Translations under genes and position numbers: made by a program
Shown here: positions 8,201 through 16,790 of the stretch, piece by piece
Layout: each line of letters begins with the position of its first letter
Position numbering within the stretch: position 1 is the stretch's first letter
Notes under the pieces: generated by a model
Told to the model about the DNA's origin: nothing
The model's database searches: none
Seen by the model: the letters and a program-made list of their open reading frames with translations, nothing else
Source: Phycisphaera sp.
GTDB lineage: Bacteria; Planctomycetota; Phycisphaerae; Phycisphaerales; Zrk34
Direction: 5' to 3'
DNA: 64,000 nucleotides
Assembly: GCA_016125285.1 (NCBI GenBank)
Contig: WGMA01000037.1
Location: 1 to 64,000 of the forward strand

Positions 8201-8333
8201 CGAGCGTGGCGTCCTGCGAGCCGCCGCCGCCGGGGCGTTCCCCGGCGAGTGCGTTGACGACGAAGCAGGCGGCCGCGGCGACCGTGAGGACCAGCGTCAT
8301 TCGTGAGATGGGGTGTCTAGGCATATTCAACAT
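5235..8333 (-). CDS. planctomycete cytochrome c / DUF1549 / DUF1553 protein
   Basis: This 1032-residue exported protein starts with a signal peptide (about residues 1-30). A planctomycete cytochrome-C-like domain (PSCyt1) follows, with haem motif CFACH (about 58-62), VRPILSNKC before it and MPPKK as probable axial-ligand loop. DUF1549 (about 165-370) contains RRLTFDLTGLPPTPAEVD and FGERMAIYWLDLVRYADT. A beta-rich insert of about 150 residues (about 470-610) resembles a carbohydrate-binding module, and DUF1553 (about 710-990) ends the protein, with SPVNPELLDALANEF and NTPLQALTLLNDP. These proteins are thought to act at the cell surface, perhaps in polysaccharide or electron-transfer processes, but no reaction is proven. 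It lies between a pseudopilin gene and DUF1501 in a five-gene operon. Confidence 0.92.
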   Translation of the reverse strand: MLNMPRHPISRMTLVLTVAAAACFVVNALAGERPGGGGSQDATLDFNRDVRPILSNKCFACHGPDKSDRKAKLRLDTREGALADLGGYSAIVPGKTDDSEMVARITDKEDPMPPKKAHKELTDKERQTLIAWVRQGAEYAKAWAYVSPRRLPAPKVSDEQWPRNFVDRWIMARLDAEGLRPSPEADSATLIRRLTFDLTGLPPTPAEVDAFVNSTDPKAYDNLVDRLLASPHFGERMAIYWLDLVRYADTVGYHGDQDHNASPYRDWVIKAFNDNLPFDRFATEQLAGDLLDKPTQEQLVATCYNRLLQTSHEGGVQVKEYRAIYQADRIRNFSNVFMGATMGCCQCHDHKYDPYLTKDFYSMGAFFADIDDEAHLKNGTNALPTRREPEMRVITPDVQDRIDAIDAQIADAKAELAKVELAALAKQPQWEATLLKSVGDNQPTESAWVDDKNDTGGKENTPWEYVDADTGVVHSGKLARVQEGDGLMQHYFNGAKKPVKIEKGAAFYAWVYLDPADPPKAVMLQFNDGKQWEHRAVWGSDDILFGRKAENHAGYQRRGKLPEAGGWVRLDVPADAVGFKPGATVHGMAFTQYDGKAYWDDAGLIETSGTPAAVAEAIATPADKRNDKQRAALRDYYLAGAPAIAKAKQAIAALDRQRDAAEKSGRMVMITKALATPRVVHVLPRGNWLDESGEIVEPHVPHFLPQPADTDKRRLTRLDLARWLSDPSDHGVAGLTARVQANRFFYLAFGNGIARVLDDFGGQGESPVNPELLDALANEFIDSGWDMKHMMRLLVTSTAYRQSSITPTQLAERDPYNQLVARQSRFRLPAEMVRDTALSVSGLLVDKLYGKPAKPYQPVGYYANLNFPTRKYTADRDENQYRRGVYTHWQRQYLHPALLAFDAPSREECTASRPISNTPLQALTLLNDPSFVEAAHAFAARILTEGGKTDSDRLDFAYRLAVARTPSAAERTLLTGLLDKHRAEFKADPKAAADVPTTGMTKAPAGVDPVELAAWTSVARTILNLNETITRN

Positions 8334-8355
8334 CTTATGCGAGGTTGTGTGCGAA

Positions 8356-9183
8356 TCAGTAGGGGAATTCGTTGTTGACCGGCGGGTTATACAGGCCCCA
8401 GTCGCTCTGCCATCCCCACGCTTCGCGTGAGCCGTTGGCCCACGAGTGGATGCGGACCATGTCCTTGAAGTCGACCCAGCTGACCGAGCCGTCCATGTAG
8501 GTCTGGTTGCCGCCGGCCGGGCCGTTCCACCGGCGGTCGAGGTGGTTGGGGATGCCCTCGTACCACACGCCGTCGTCGAATCCGGACTCCCACTTGCCGT
8601 TGATCCGCATGGTGCGGTCGGACGCGAGCAGCCAGCCGGGCCTCGACTTCTGCACGACGACGGGGCTGCGCGACGGGTAGTTGCCGCTGACGGTCGTCCA
8701 CGTCTCGATGCCGCCGAAGTACTGGTAGCCGAGGATCATCTGGTCGTTGTAGGTGAACCACGCGGCGTTGAAGCCGTCGCGCTCGGGGCAGTTCCACACG
8801 GGGTTGGGCCTGCGCTCGACGCCGGTGGCGACGTCTTCGTTGAGGTTGTACGCGAGCCCGGCGGACGCCATGGCGCGCGGCCAGTCGACGAGCTTGTCGT
8901 CGTCGCGGTTGTTGTGGTTCTTCACGCCGAGGTGGTTCACGGCGATCTGCACCTGTCGGCCGCGACAGATCCACAGCACGCCGACGTTGTCGGTGGTGTA
9001 GCTGTATGTGCCGGTGTTGATCTGCTTGAGGTGCGCGGCGCACACGGCGATCCGCGACACGCGACGCGCCTCGCTCATCGACGGCAGCAGGATCGCCAGC
9101 AGCAGCACGATGATCGACACAACCACGAGCAGCTCGATGATCGTGAACCCGGAAACGCGATGGCGGAACGTGCGGTGTGTCAT
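8356..9183 (-). CDS. pseudopilin-type secreted protein (prepilin methylation signal)
   Basis: The 275-residue protein has a type IV prepilin leader: after VSG the mature N-terminus reads FTIIELLVVVSIIVLLLAILLP, with the obligatory Glu5 and a membrane helix, followed by the amphipathic SEARRVSRIAVCAAHLKQI region. The globular part ends with MDGSVSWVDF, typical of the planctomycete and verrucomicrobial families that share this leader. In planctomycetes such genes are often embedded in sigma-FecR-DUF1549-DUF1501 operons, as here. It would be processed by prepilin peptidase and anchored in the cytoplasmic membrane. Whether it enters a pilus or secretion pseudopilus is unknown. Confidence 0.85.
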   Translation of the reverse strand: MTHRTFRHRVSGFTIIELLVVVSIIVLLLAILLPSMSEARRVSRIAVCAAHLKQINTGTYSYTTDNVGVLWICRGRQVQIAVNHLGVKNHNNRDDDKLVDWPRAMASAGLAYNLNEDVATGVERRPNPVWNCPERDGFNAAWFTYNDQMILGYQYFGGIETWTTVSGNYPSRSPVVVQKSRPGWLLASDRTMRINGKWESGFDDGVWYEGIPNHLDRRWNGPAGGNQTYMDGSVSWVDFKDMVRIHSWANGSREAWGWQSDWGLYNPPVNNEFPY

Positions 9184-9204
9184 GGGTTCCTCGTCGGGGA
9201 GTGT

Positions 9205-10845
9205 TCAGCGGGCGTCGTGCGACGCGCCGGCGATCAGGCGGTAGTGCTGCTTGATCTGCTGCTCGGTCAGGGCGTGGGCGTAGACGGCCAGTTCGTCGAT
9301 GCGACCGGCGACGTCGCGGTAGGGCGATTCGACCGGGTGGGCCTTGCCGATGAGCACGCGGAACGGCGACAGGTCGATCGGGCCGTCGTTGATCTGCACG
9401 GACCACACGCGGCCGCCGTTGAGGTAGAGCGTCATCGCGTTGCCCTGGCGGACGCCGACGATGTGGTTCCACCGCTGCTCGTGATACTTGCCGCCGCTGA
9501 ACACGTCGGTGCCGCCGGTGGGGCCGGGCGGGTCGCGGTGCAGGAAGCGGATCGCCGACGGATCGGCGTTCGGCTTGACCTCGCCGCGCGCCTGGCCTTG
9601 CAGCTCGATCAGCGACAGGTGCTGCCAGTACTTCGCGTCCTTGATCTCCGGCAGCAGCAGCGAGATCAGCGTCATCTGCCCCGGGCGGTCGGGGCGGACC
9701 CACAGTTCCAGCGTGTAGTCGCCGGCCGCGACGCTCGCGGCGCCGACACGCGTGGTGTCGAACACGCCGTCGGCGTACAGGAACCCGCCGTGCGCCGTGT
9801 CGAAACGCAGGTTGTCGGTCGCGTCGGTGTCGGGGGTGGTGTCGCGGAACATCGGCGTCAGCGGCGGGGCGTCGGGCACGCTGTTGGCCAGCGGCGCGGC
9901 CCGCTCGAACCGCCAGTACGCCGCGGGCGACGCCGCGTTGATCGCCGCGACGTAGGTGTCCGGCACCGACAACGCCTCGACGTCCAGCGGCGCGGCGCGG
10001 TCAAACCGCCACGGGTCGGCCTCCGTCGTGATCGGCGCGGCGCTCGTCGACGTCGCGGCCAGCGCGTGGCCCTGCGTCAGCTCGACGGGCGCTGGCGTCG
10101 CGGCGTTGGCGACCGTCACCACGCCCTCGAACACGTGCACCTCGCTGCGGCCCGACGCGTCGACGCTCACGCCGAACGTCGTGCCGAGGTCCGTTACGCT
10201 CATCTGATCGGTGTCGACGACAAACCCGTGGGCGCGCTTCGGGCAGTGCACCACGAGGCGGCCGGCGTGCAGTTCGCAACGCGTCGCGTCGGTCAGCGTC
10301 ATCTCCGCCGGGCCCATCAGCGTCAGCACCGCGCCGCTGTTCATCAGCATCTGCGCCGTGCCGGACTTCAGCCGCAGCGTGCCCGAGACGTGCTCGCCGA
10401 TGGTGGGGGAGGTCGCGGTCGATTCGTCGTCGACCCACGCCGCGTCGCCGAGGTCGGTGATCACCGCGACGTTGGTCACGGCGACCGGCACGCCCGCGAT
10501 GCGTCCGTTGTGCGTTGCGGTCCCGGCGACGAACCACGTCGCCACCGACGCGACCAGCGCCACGGCCGCGGCCATCGCGAGCATGCCCCACGGCCCGACG
10601 CTCCGCCGCGCCGTGTCGCCCGCCGTCGGATCGAAACGCAACGCCGGGTCGTCGACGAGCGACGGCGCCAGCGCTTCGTGCATCAGCTGCGCCTGCATCG
10701 ACACGTCGACCAGACGCTCGCGCAGCATTGCATCGCTGCGCAGCGCGTCGTTGAGCTGCTTCATCTCGCTCGGCGTCGCGGCGCCGTCGAGGTACCGCTG
10801 CACCAGCCAGTCGAAGTCGTCGTGTGTGCGATCGATCTCAGGCAC
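9205..10845 (-). CDS. FecR-domain anti-sigma-like protein with C-terminal LamG domain
   Basis: The 546-residue protein has a cytosolic N-terminus (residues 1-80, with FDWLVQRYLDGAATPSE, the usual anti-sigma head), one membrane helix (about 85-106), a FecR-type domain (about 145-270, ending in TDLGTTFGVSVDASG and VHVFEGVV), and a LamG/concanavalin-like domain (about 305-546, with AYWRFE, YTLELWVRPD and GRIDELAVYAHAL). FecR proteins hold or activate an ECF sigma factor in response to an extracytoplasmic signal. The LamG domain suggests a carbohydrate as the signal (inference). It overlaps the preceding sigma-factor gene by 8 bases, which fixes their pairing. Confidence 0.88.
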   Translation of the reverse strand: MPEIDRTHDDFDWLVQRYLDGAATPSEMKQLNDALRSDAMLRERLVDVSMQAQLMHEALAPSLVDDPALRFDPTAGDTARRSVGPWGMLAMAAAVALVASVATWFVAGTATHNGRIAGVPVAVTNVAVITDLGDAAWVDDESTATSPTIGEHVSGTLRLKSGTAQMLMNSGAVLTLMGPAEMTLTDATRCELHAGRLVVHCPKRAHGFVVDTDQMSVTDLGTTFGVSVDASGRSEVHVFEGVVTVANAATPAPVELTQGHALAATSTSAAPITTEADPWRFDRAAPLDVEALSVPDTYVAAINAASPAAYWRFERAAPLANSVPDAPPLTPMFRDTTPDTDATDNLRFDTAHGGFLYADGVFDTTRVGAASVAAGDYTLELWVRPDRPGQMTLISLLLPEIKDAKYWQHLSLIELQGQARGEVKPNADPSAIRFLHRDPPGPTGGTDVFSGGKYHEQRWNHIVGVRQGNAMTLYLNGGRVWSVQINDGPIDLSPFRVLIGKAHPVESPYRDVAGRIDELAVYAHALTEQQIKQHYRLIAGASHDAR

Positions 10846-11386
10846 CGGCCACCTCCGCCTCGCCCGATGGGTCCGGGCCGTCGATACGCTGACGCACGCA
10901 CTCGCGGAGGCTGTTGTGCGTGCGCGTCAACGCCATGTACACCGTGCGGACATCGCGGCTGACGTACTTCGCGACGTCCACGCCGCTCATGCCCAGCCCG
11001 TAGCGCAGCTCGACGAGCCGGCGGGTGTACGGCGTGAGCTTCTCCATGCACGACTTGAGCGCGTCGAGCCGCTCGCCCGCGTCGTCGCGGTCGCGATCGC
11101 CCCACGCGCCCTCGAGCATGTCGAGCACGTCGTCATCGAACGTCATCGGCTGACGCCTGGCCTTGCGAAGCGCCTCGAGCGACTTGAAACGCGCCGCGGC
11201 ACGCAGCCAGCCGAGCAGATGGTCGACGCTTTCAATCTCGTCGCGCTTGTTGATCGCGGCGATCGACACGTCCTGGTAGACGTCCTCGGCGAGGTGGTTG
11301 TCGCGCACGATCGCCCAGACGTAAGCGAGCACCTTCGCCCGCTCCTTGAGCAGCGTCCGGACCACCGTGTCGTGTTCGACCGCCAT
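10838..11386 (-). CDS. ECF-type RNA polymerase sigma factor
   Basis: The 182-residue protein has sigma region 2 (about residues 15-80: YVWAIVRDNHLAEDVYQDV, then the LLGWLRAAARFKSLEALRK promoter-melting and recognition part) and sigma region 4 (about 115-165: LTPYTRRLVELRYGLGMS, then VAKYVSRDVRTVYMALTRTH as helix-turn-helix). It matches the short sigma-70 subgroup common in Rhodopirellula and Verrucomicrobium relatives. It is the first gene of the operon that continues through the FecR-like regulator to the DUF1501 gene. The start ATG at 11386 has a GGAG site 9-12 bases upstream. Control by the adjacent FecR/LamG protein is the expected arrangement. Confidence 0.9.
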   Translation of the reverse strand: MAVEHDTVVRTLLKERAKVLAYVWAIVRDNHLAEDVYQDVSIAAINKRDEIESVDHLLGWLRAAARFKSLEALRKARRQPMTFDDDVLDMLEGAWGDRDRDDAGERLDALKSCMEKLTPYTRRLVELRYGLGMSGVDVAKYVSRDVRTVYMALTRTHNSLRECVRQRIDGPDPSGEAEVAGA

Positions 11387-11460
11387 GCGCGTCTCCGTGA
11401 GCCCCCTCCAACAGTAGATTGCGCGATGATCGCGGGGTGTCTACATCCGGTGGGGACAAT

Positions 11461-11567
<107 letters not shown>

Positions 11568-11639
11568 GTCTGCCATCCGCCGCGTCTCGCTGCGCTCGCA
11601 GCGGCGGGCTTGATGCGGTTAACGACGTTGGTGTGGGGC

Positions 11640-13022
11640 TTACTCGCCGTCGAGGGTGACGGCGGTGGCGGTGGGGAAGTTGGGCGTGATGTTGCGGGGC
11701 GTGGGCGACGGGACGGGGCCGGGCGTGGGGTTCGGCTCGGCGGAGGAAGGCGCGACGGGCGTGTTCTTCACCTCGGCGGGGACGCGTGAGGCGGAGGCGT
11801 ACTCGAGGGCCTTCTCGATCGCCGCGGCGTCGGGGGTGAGCTGGGCGAGCACGTCGGTGGTGTCAATGGCTTCGAGCAGCGTGGGGCTGTCGAGCATCGC
11901 GCGGACCTCCTCGGGCGTGAGCATGTTCGGCGCGTCGATCACACGCATCATCTGCGGATCGGTGCGGAGGATCGCCAGGGCGTCCTGCACGGCGGGGTAC
12001 TGCATGATGCGCTTGATGACGGGGTACTGCAGGAACGACTCACGCGCGTCGGGGTCGTTGAGCACCATGAGCGTCTTCTGCGACAGCACGAAGATGCGGA
12101 ACTGCTCGATGGGGTTGACCTGCTGAACGACCTTGCCGACGGTCGTCTCGCGCGCCGCGGCGGCGAGCACGCCCACGGCCTGCTCGGTACGCGACGGCAT
12201 TGCGGAACGCGGCGTGCGGGGGAAGGTCAACGGTGTGGCGTCGGGCGTCGTGCCATCGGTCGTGGCGACGGCGGGCGTGCTGCTTACGGTGGTGGGCTGC
12301 TTGGGCCTCACGTCATCGACGTTCACGGTGTCGAATGTCGCGCTGGCGGCGGTACGGTGCGTCAGCGGCGGCGTGCGATCGGAGTGCACCGGGTCGAGCG
12401 AGATGACGACCCAGATCAGCGCGACGGTCAGCGCGACGCCCTCGACGAGGCCGAAGCCGGCGCCGAGCAGGCGGTTGTGCAGTCGCCAGGTCTGACGGTG
12501 CTTGAGAAATCGGTCGAGCAGCAGGCGGCACACCACGGCGACGACGGCCATGATGGCGGCGGCGAGGATCGCCACGGACAGCAGGCGGTTGCTCAGACCG
12601 GTGGTGCCGAGCAGCCAGTGCACGCCGGGCTCGACGTAGCGACCGAGCGGCAGGGCGGCGGCCGCGGCGGCGAGCGTGCCGATGAAGACCGCGGTGATGG
12701 TGGACGCGCCGACGACGTAGCCGTTGATCGCGCCGAACATGATGAACAGACAGAACGCCACGGACACGGCGTTGCCGTAGAGCGCGGTGTAGAGCGTAAA
12801 GCCGAGCATCACGGCCAGCACGGCGAGTTTGACGGTGGGGGAGTCGAGACGGGCCAGCGCCGAGCGCACCGGCATGTCGATGGTCGGTTCGCTATACGCG
12901 GCGACGGTCCCTTGCAGGACGTGGAGCGGAGAGCCGCATTTGGGGCACCGGCTCACGCCCTCGGCGTCGACCGCACCAGCATCGACCTCCTGTCGGCAGT
13001 GGTAGCAGCTGTATGGCTTCAC
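11640..13022 (-). CDS. zinc-ribbon plus CvpA-like membrane protein
   Basis: The 460-residue protein starts with a zinc ribbon (Cys6, Cys9, Cys26, Cys29). Several membrane helices follow (about residues 62-215). The segment NRLLGAGFGLVEGVALTVAL fits the CvpA (colicin V production) family, whose bacterial members are membrane proteins linked to envelope homeostasis. The C-terminal 240 residues are soluble, with predicted helices (for example VQDALAILRTDPQMMRVID), and end in a Pro/Thr/Ser-rich tail. The cytosolic zinc ribbon is shared in style with the neighbouring HEAT-repeat protein, suggesting related roles. CvpA assignment is moderate: the topology fits but the sequence is divergent. Confidence 0.6.
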   Translation of the reverse strand: MKPYSCYHCRQEVDAGAVDAEGVSRCPKCGSPLHVLQGTVAAYSEPTIDMPVRSALARLDSPTVKLAVLAVMLGFTLYTALYGNAVSVAFCLFIMFGAINGYVVGASTITAVFIGTLAAAAAALPLGRYVEPGVHWLLGTTGLSNRLLSVAILAAAIMAVVAVVCRLLLDRFLKHRQTWRLHNRLLGAGFGLVEGVALTVALIWVVISLDPVHSDRTPPLTHRTAASATFDTVNVDDVRPKQPTTVSSTPAVATTDGTTPDATPLTFPRTPRSAMPSRTEQAVGVLAAAARETTVGKVVQQVNPIEQFRIFVLSQKTLMVLNDPDARESFLQYPVIKRIMQYPAVQDALAILRTDPQMMRVIDAPNMLTPEEVRAMLDSPTLLEAIDTTDVLAQLTPDAAAIEKALEYASASRVPAEVKNTPVAPSSAEPNPTPGPVPSPTPRNITPNFPTATAVTLDGE

Positions 13023-13310
13023 GGTGTTACTGGGTCGCCAGTCGTTGCGGGGCCCATCCTCCTGAACGCTTGCGCGTCGGGACCGCTCGGGGGTCGTCCC
13101 GATCGAAACGTCCGATCAGGACCGTTACATTCTCCATCGACTAACGCACAATACAAGCTCAAATTGTACGTGTACCAAATTATTATGTTGGAGTGCAATT
13201 TGACGACCCTGCGATGCGAATTACATGCAGGATGCGCAACCCGCTGTGGTGTCGTGGGTTCTTACGCGTGTCAGCGTCCGCGGGGGTATGATTTCACGTG
13301 ACGTCAGAAC
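13023..13310. other. AT-rich intergenic region upstream of the CvpA-like gene
   Basis: The 288 bases between two minus-strand genes contain no convincing gene. The part from about 13130 to 13215 is clearly AT-rich for this genome. On the minus strand it offers a TTGGTA box followed 17 bases later by TGTATT, a plausible but weak sigma-70-type promoter for the 13022 gene. No terminator with a T-run is visible after the HEAT-repeat gene that ends upstream at 13311. Confidence 0.35.
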
Positions 13311-15899
13311 TTAGCCTGCGCCGAGAAGTTTTAGCGCCTGCGACGCGCCTTCACGTTCGTTCGCGTTTGGATTCGACTCGCCCGCCAGCGTCTTGAGGCG
13401 CGGGACCGCGGCCTGGCCGTAGATCACGACAATCGTCACGGCCTTGCGCTGAGCCGCCAGATCACTGCAGCCCAACGCGTTGATCGCGACGTCCATCACC
13501 GCTTCGGATCGCTTCAACCGGCCGAGGATCGCGACGGTGGCGCGCTGAACCGACGGCTCGGGATTCGCGAGAAGCTTTTCGATGAGCGGCAGGCCGGCCT
13601 CGCCAAGCCCCTCGATATAGGTCATGAGGACGTCGCGCTTCTCGGCGTCTTCCTTGGAGCCGGTCTTGAGATACTCCTCGCCGAGCAGATCGGGCACGGC
13701 GGCGGGGCCGATAGGCGGCAGGCCGAGGATGATCTCGCGACAGCGCACGGCGACGACGGGGTCGCGCAATACCTTGGCGAGCACCGGCACGATCTGGCCG
13801 TGATGGCCCGGCGCAAGCGGTGCGAGGGTCTCGACGGCGGTGGTGCGCGTCGCGTCGTCGGCCGGGGAGTCGATGACCTTCAGCAACTCGCCGATCCCAT
13901 CGGCGCCGATCTGTTGGAAGATCGTGTCGGTGCGCGCGACGACGTCGCCGGGGTCGACCTCCCACGCCTTGCCGCCGATCTGGAGTTCGGCGTCGTTGCC
14001 CAGCGCGCTGTCGTCGAACAGCGGCGAGGCCGGCTCAACGCCCGCGGCGCGCATCAGCGCTTCGACCTTGACCGCGAGCACCGGCCGAATGGCGCGCTCG
14101 CCGTAGCCGATCAGCGCGGTGCCGACCGCGTCGCCGGCCTGGACGTGCTCGACCGAGGTGAGCATGCGCGTCAGCTCGCGGATCGTCTGGCCCGGCGAGT
14201 CACGCACGACGGCGACGAGCAGCTTCGCGGCGGTGTGGCGCGCCTCGACGCCGCGCACCGCGTCGCCGCCCAGCTGCTCCGAGCCGATCAGCTCGAGCAG
14301 CGCGCGCTGCAGCAGCACCGTGCCTTCGACCGGTCGCTTCTCGTTGCGCGCCAGCAGCACGCGTGTCACGACCGCGGTCACGTCGCCGTCCTTCTCGTCG
14401 ACCATCGACACCCAGTCCGCGGTGTCGACCATCTCCGGATCGATCGCCTCCATCGCCCGCGCCACGGCGCGGAGCGCTTCGTAGCGCTCGGTGCGCGTCA
14501 GCACCGTGACCGAATCGTCGGTGAGCAGGCGGCAGGCCTTGATCAGCGGCTCCATCGCGGACCTGGAGCGCGAGCCGAACGTGGCGAGCACTTCCGAGGC
14601 CCGCCGCAGCACGCGCGGGTTGCCCACGGTGAGCATCGGCGTGAGCGTCTCGACGCAGTCGGGACCGATCAGCTTCATCGCCTCCACGCCCGCCAGACCG
14701 ACCACCTCGTCGTCGCTGTTCAGCGCCGCGATCAGGCGTGGCTTCGATTCGTCGTCCCACTTGCGCAGCCGCCCCCAGTTCGCCAGCAGCGACAACTCGC
14801 CCTGCTTGGACGCCGCCGCTTCGGCGGCCTTCATCTCTTTCAGCTCGACGAGGTGCGGCGTCGGGTCGTTCTTGTCGACGGTCGCGGGCTTCGGCGGCGC
14901 CGCTTCGTTCCACGTGATGACCTGCGGCGTGGCGGTCTGCGGGCCTTCGTCGGAGTCCAGCAGGCCGCTCCCTTCGACGGCGAACACGATCACGGTCGTG
15001 ATCGCCGCGAGCCCGAGCGTGCCGAGAACGATGCGGCCGATCAGCGAACTGGTGACCACCTGCACGAGCGCCATCGCCTCGTCGGCGAAGCTGAGCGAGA
15101 TGCCCTTGGGCATCACCTTGACCGAGTAGTCGCAGTCCATGCACGCGGTGCCGCCGCCGACCATGTTGCGGCCGCCGCACTGCGGGCACATGCCCGGCTC
15201 GAGCTGATCCGGCGGGATCATCCGCTTGCGCTCTTCCTTGGGCTTGGGGATCACCTCGTCGATGACCATGTTGGGGTCTTCGAGCTTGAGCTTCGCGGCG
15301 GAGGCCGAGCGATTGCGATCGAAGCCGCTGGACAGCGGGTCGAAGCCGCCGCGATCCGCGCCGTCGTCTTCGGGCGAAGCGGCCTGTGGCGCGGGGGCCT
15401 GAGGCGCGACGGGCGGCAGCGGAGGCAGGCCCGCGGCGACGCGCGCGGCGTTGGCCGCGGCGCGGATCTGTTCGGCCGAAACGGTCTGGCCATCCATGGT
15501 CTGTTGCGGGGCCGCCGGCGCGGGGGCGGCGGCCGGTGCGGGCAGGTCGGGCAGCGGCGCCATGCCCGCGGCGATGCGTGCGGCGTTGGCCGCGGCGCGG
15601 ATCTGCGCCGCGGAAACGGATTGGCCGTCCAACGTCGTCGAGGACTGCGACGCCTGGGGGGCCGCGGCCTGAGGCGGCGGCGCCGCGGCGGGGGCCGGCG
15701 CGTCGCTGATGGCCTCGTCGATCTCCGTCGCGTTGGCCAGCGCCGAAAGCGCGTCCGCTTCTTCAACGGCCGAGGACGCCGAGAGCATCTCCGTCGTCAC
15801 CTCGATCTTCGCGCCGCACTTGTAGCAGAAAACGTTCTGCCCCACGCCGGCGTCGGGTAGATCCAGAGCGGATTCGCATTGTGGACAAGTCAGACGCAT
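13311..15899 (-). CDS. zinc-ribbon, single-TM, HEAT-repeat protein
   Basis: This is an 862-residue protein of unknown function. It has an N-terminal zinc ribbon (Cys5, Cys8, Cys25, Cys28). A Pro/Ala-rich linker of about 130 residues contains two copies of a motif reading DGQ-VSA-QIRAAANAAR. A second zinc ribbon follows (about 236-258, CPQCGG then CMDCDY), one membrane helix (about 287-312), and a C-terminal half made of HEAT-like helical repeats (about 350-860), for example IGPDCVETLTPM, SEVLATFG and VQRATVAILGRLKRSE. HEAT arrays of this kind serve as protein-binding scaffolds. The ribbon and linker would be cytosolic and the HEAT part on the other side of the membrane, or the reverse. It is followed by the CvpA-like gene, also headed by a zinc ribbon. 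Confidence 0.75.
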   Translation of the reverse strand: MRLTCPQCESALDLPDAGVGQNVFCYKCGAKIEVTTEMLSASSAVEEADALSALANATEIDEAISDAPAPAAAPPPQAAAPQASQSSTTLDGQSVSAAQIRAAANAARIAAGMAPLPDLPAPAAAPAPAAPQQTMDGQTVSAEQIRAAANAARVAAGLPPLPPVAPQAPAPQAASPEDDGADRGGFDPLSSGFDRNRSASAAKLKLEDPNMVIDEVIPKPKEERKRMIPPDQLEPGMCPQCGGRNMVGGGTACMDCDYSVKVMPKGISLSFADEAMALVQVVTSSLIGRIVLGTLGLAAITTVIVFAVEGSGLLDSDEGPQTATPQVITWNEAAPPKPATVDKNDPTPHLVELKEMKAAEAAASKQGELSLLANWGRLRKWDDESKPRLIAALNSDDEVVGLAGVEAMKLIGPDCVETLTPMLTVGNPRVLRRASEVLATFGSRSRSAMEPLIKACRLLTDDSVTVLTRTERYEALRAVARAMEAIDPEMVDTADWVSMVDEKDGDVTAVVTRVLLARNEKRPVEGTVLLQRALLELIGSEQLGGDAVRGVEARHTAAKLLVAVVRDSPGQTIRELTRMLTSVEHVQAGDAVGTALIGYGERAIRPVLAVKVEALMRAAGVEPASPLFDDSALGNDAELQIGGKAWEVDPGDVVARTDTIFQQIGADGIGELLKVIDSPADDATRTTAVETLAPLAPGHHGQIVPVLAKVLRDPVVAVRCREIILGLPPIGPAAVPDLLGEEYLKTGSKEDAEKRDVLMTYIEGLGEAGLPLIEKLLANPEPSVQRATVAILGRLKRSEAVMDVAINALGCSDLAAQRKAVTIVVIYGQAAVPRLKTLAGESNPNANEREGASQALKLLGAG

Positions 15900-15968
15900 C
15901 GAACACCCCAGTCGTACTCATGGCTGTGCCAGCCAGCCTGAATATCATAGTCGACAACGGCCGCTGCG

Positions 15969-16790
15969 TCAGTCCTGTCGGCGCATCGGATGGGTCTCGA
16001 AGAACCGCCACATCCGCTCGTTGATGTCCGCCCGGTGCGCCCAGAAGTGCCCGAGCTTCTCGACCTCGACGTACTCTACCTCATGCCCCGCCTTCACATA
16101 GCGATCGCGCGCGTCGCGGGCCTGCTGGATGTTCACCAGCCGATCGTCCAGCCCGTGCACGATCATCACCGGGTATTTCCGCTTCGCGTCGATGCCCGAG
16201 AAGTACAGCATGCCCAGCCCGCCCGAGTGCGGCGCGATCGCCGCGATCACCTCGCTCCGTCGTGACGCCAGCAGATTCGCGAAGAACGCGCCGTTCGACA
16301 TCCCCGTCACGTACACGCGGTTCAGGTCCAGGTCGTAACGCTTGCCCAGGTCCGCCAGCAGCGCGTCGAAGAACGCGATGTCCGGCTTCCTCGGGTCCGG
16401 GTCAACCACCTGCCACATCCGGTCCAGCGCGTTGGGGAACACGACGATGAACCCGTGCTTCTCACCCAGTTCACCCAGCTTCGTGTACCGCGGCATCACG
16501 TCCTTGCTGTCGACCAGAAAGCCGTGGAATGCGAACAGGATCGGCGTGGGCTTCTTTGATTCGATCACCGCCTTGGGCACGATCAGCCGGTACTCGCGCT
16601 GCCGTCCGTCGACGTCGAGCGTGAGCCGCGGGAACGTACCCGCCTCGCCGCCGCTGCCGCCGGACGACCGCGCCGGAACCTCCGCCGCGGGTGTGTCGTC
16701 CTTCTTGTCCGCGTCCGCAGCATGAACCGCGGCGCACGCCAGCGTCAGCACGCACAGCCACGTCCCGAAATGGCGGTGTGTGTTCATCAT
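15969..16790 (-). CDS. secreted alpha/beta-hydrolase, PHB-depolymerase/feruloyl-esterase-like
   Basis: The 273-residue protein has a signal peptide ending near AAVHA (residue 24) and an LpqC/polyhydroxybutyrate-depolymerase-type esterase domain. Visible catalytic parts are the nucleophile elbow GMSNG (Ser of TGMSNGAFF), the acid in HGLDDRLV and the histidine in KLGHFWAH. LFAFHGFLVDSKD near the front carries the oxyanion-hole HGF. The substrate is probably an ester-linked polysaccharide or polyester outside the cytoplasm. The ATG pair at 16790/16787 is chosen because the signal peptide follows directly; the open frame extends to 16862 but encodes nothing like a leader there. The next gene is a polysaccharide deacetylase on the same strand, read before this one. 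Confidence 0.82.
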   Translation of the reverse strand: MMNTHRHFGTWLCVLTLACAAVHAADADKKDDTPAAEVPARSSGGSGGEAGTFPRLTLDVDGRQREYRLIVPKAVIESKKPTPILFAFHGFLVDSKDVMPRYTKLGELGEKHGFIVVFPNALDRMWQVVDPDPRKPDIAFFDALLADLGKRYDLDLNRVYVTGMSNGAFFANLLASRRSEVIAAIAPHSGGLGMLYFSGIDAKRKYPVMIVHGLDDRLVNIQQARDARDRYVKAGHEVEYVEVEKLGHFWAHRADINERMWRFFETHPMRRQD

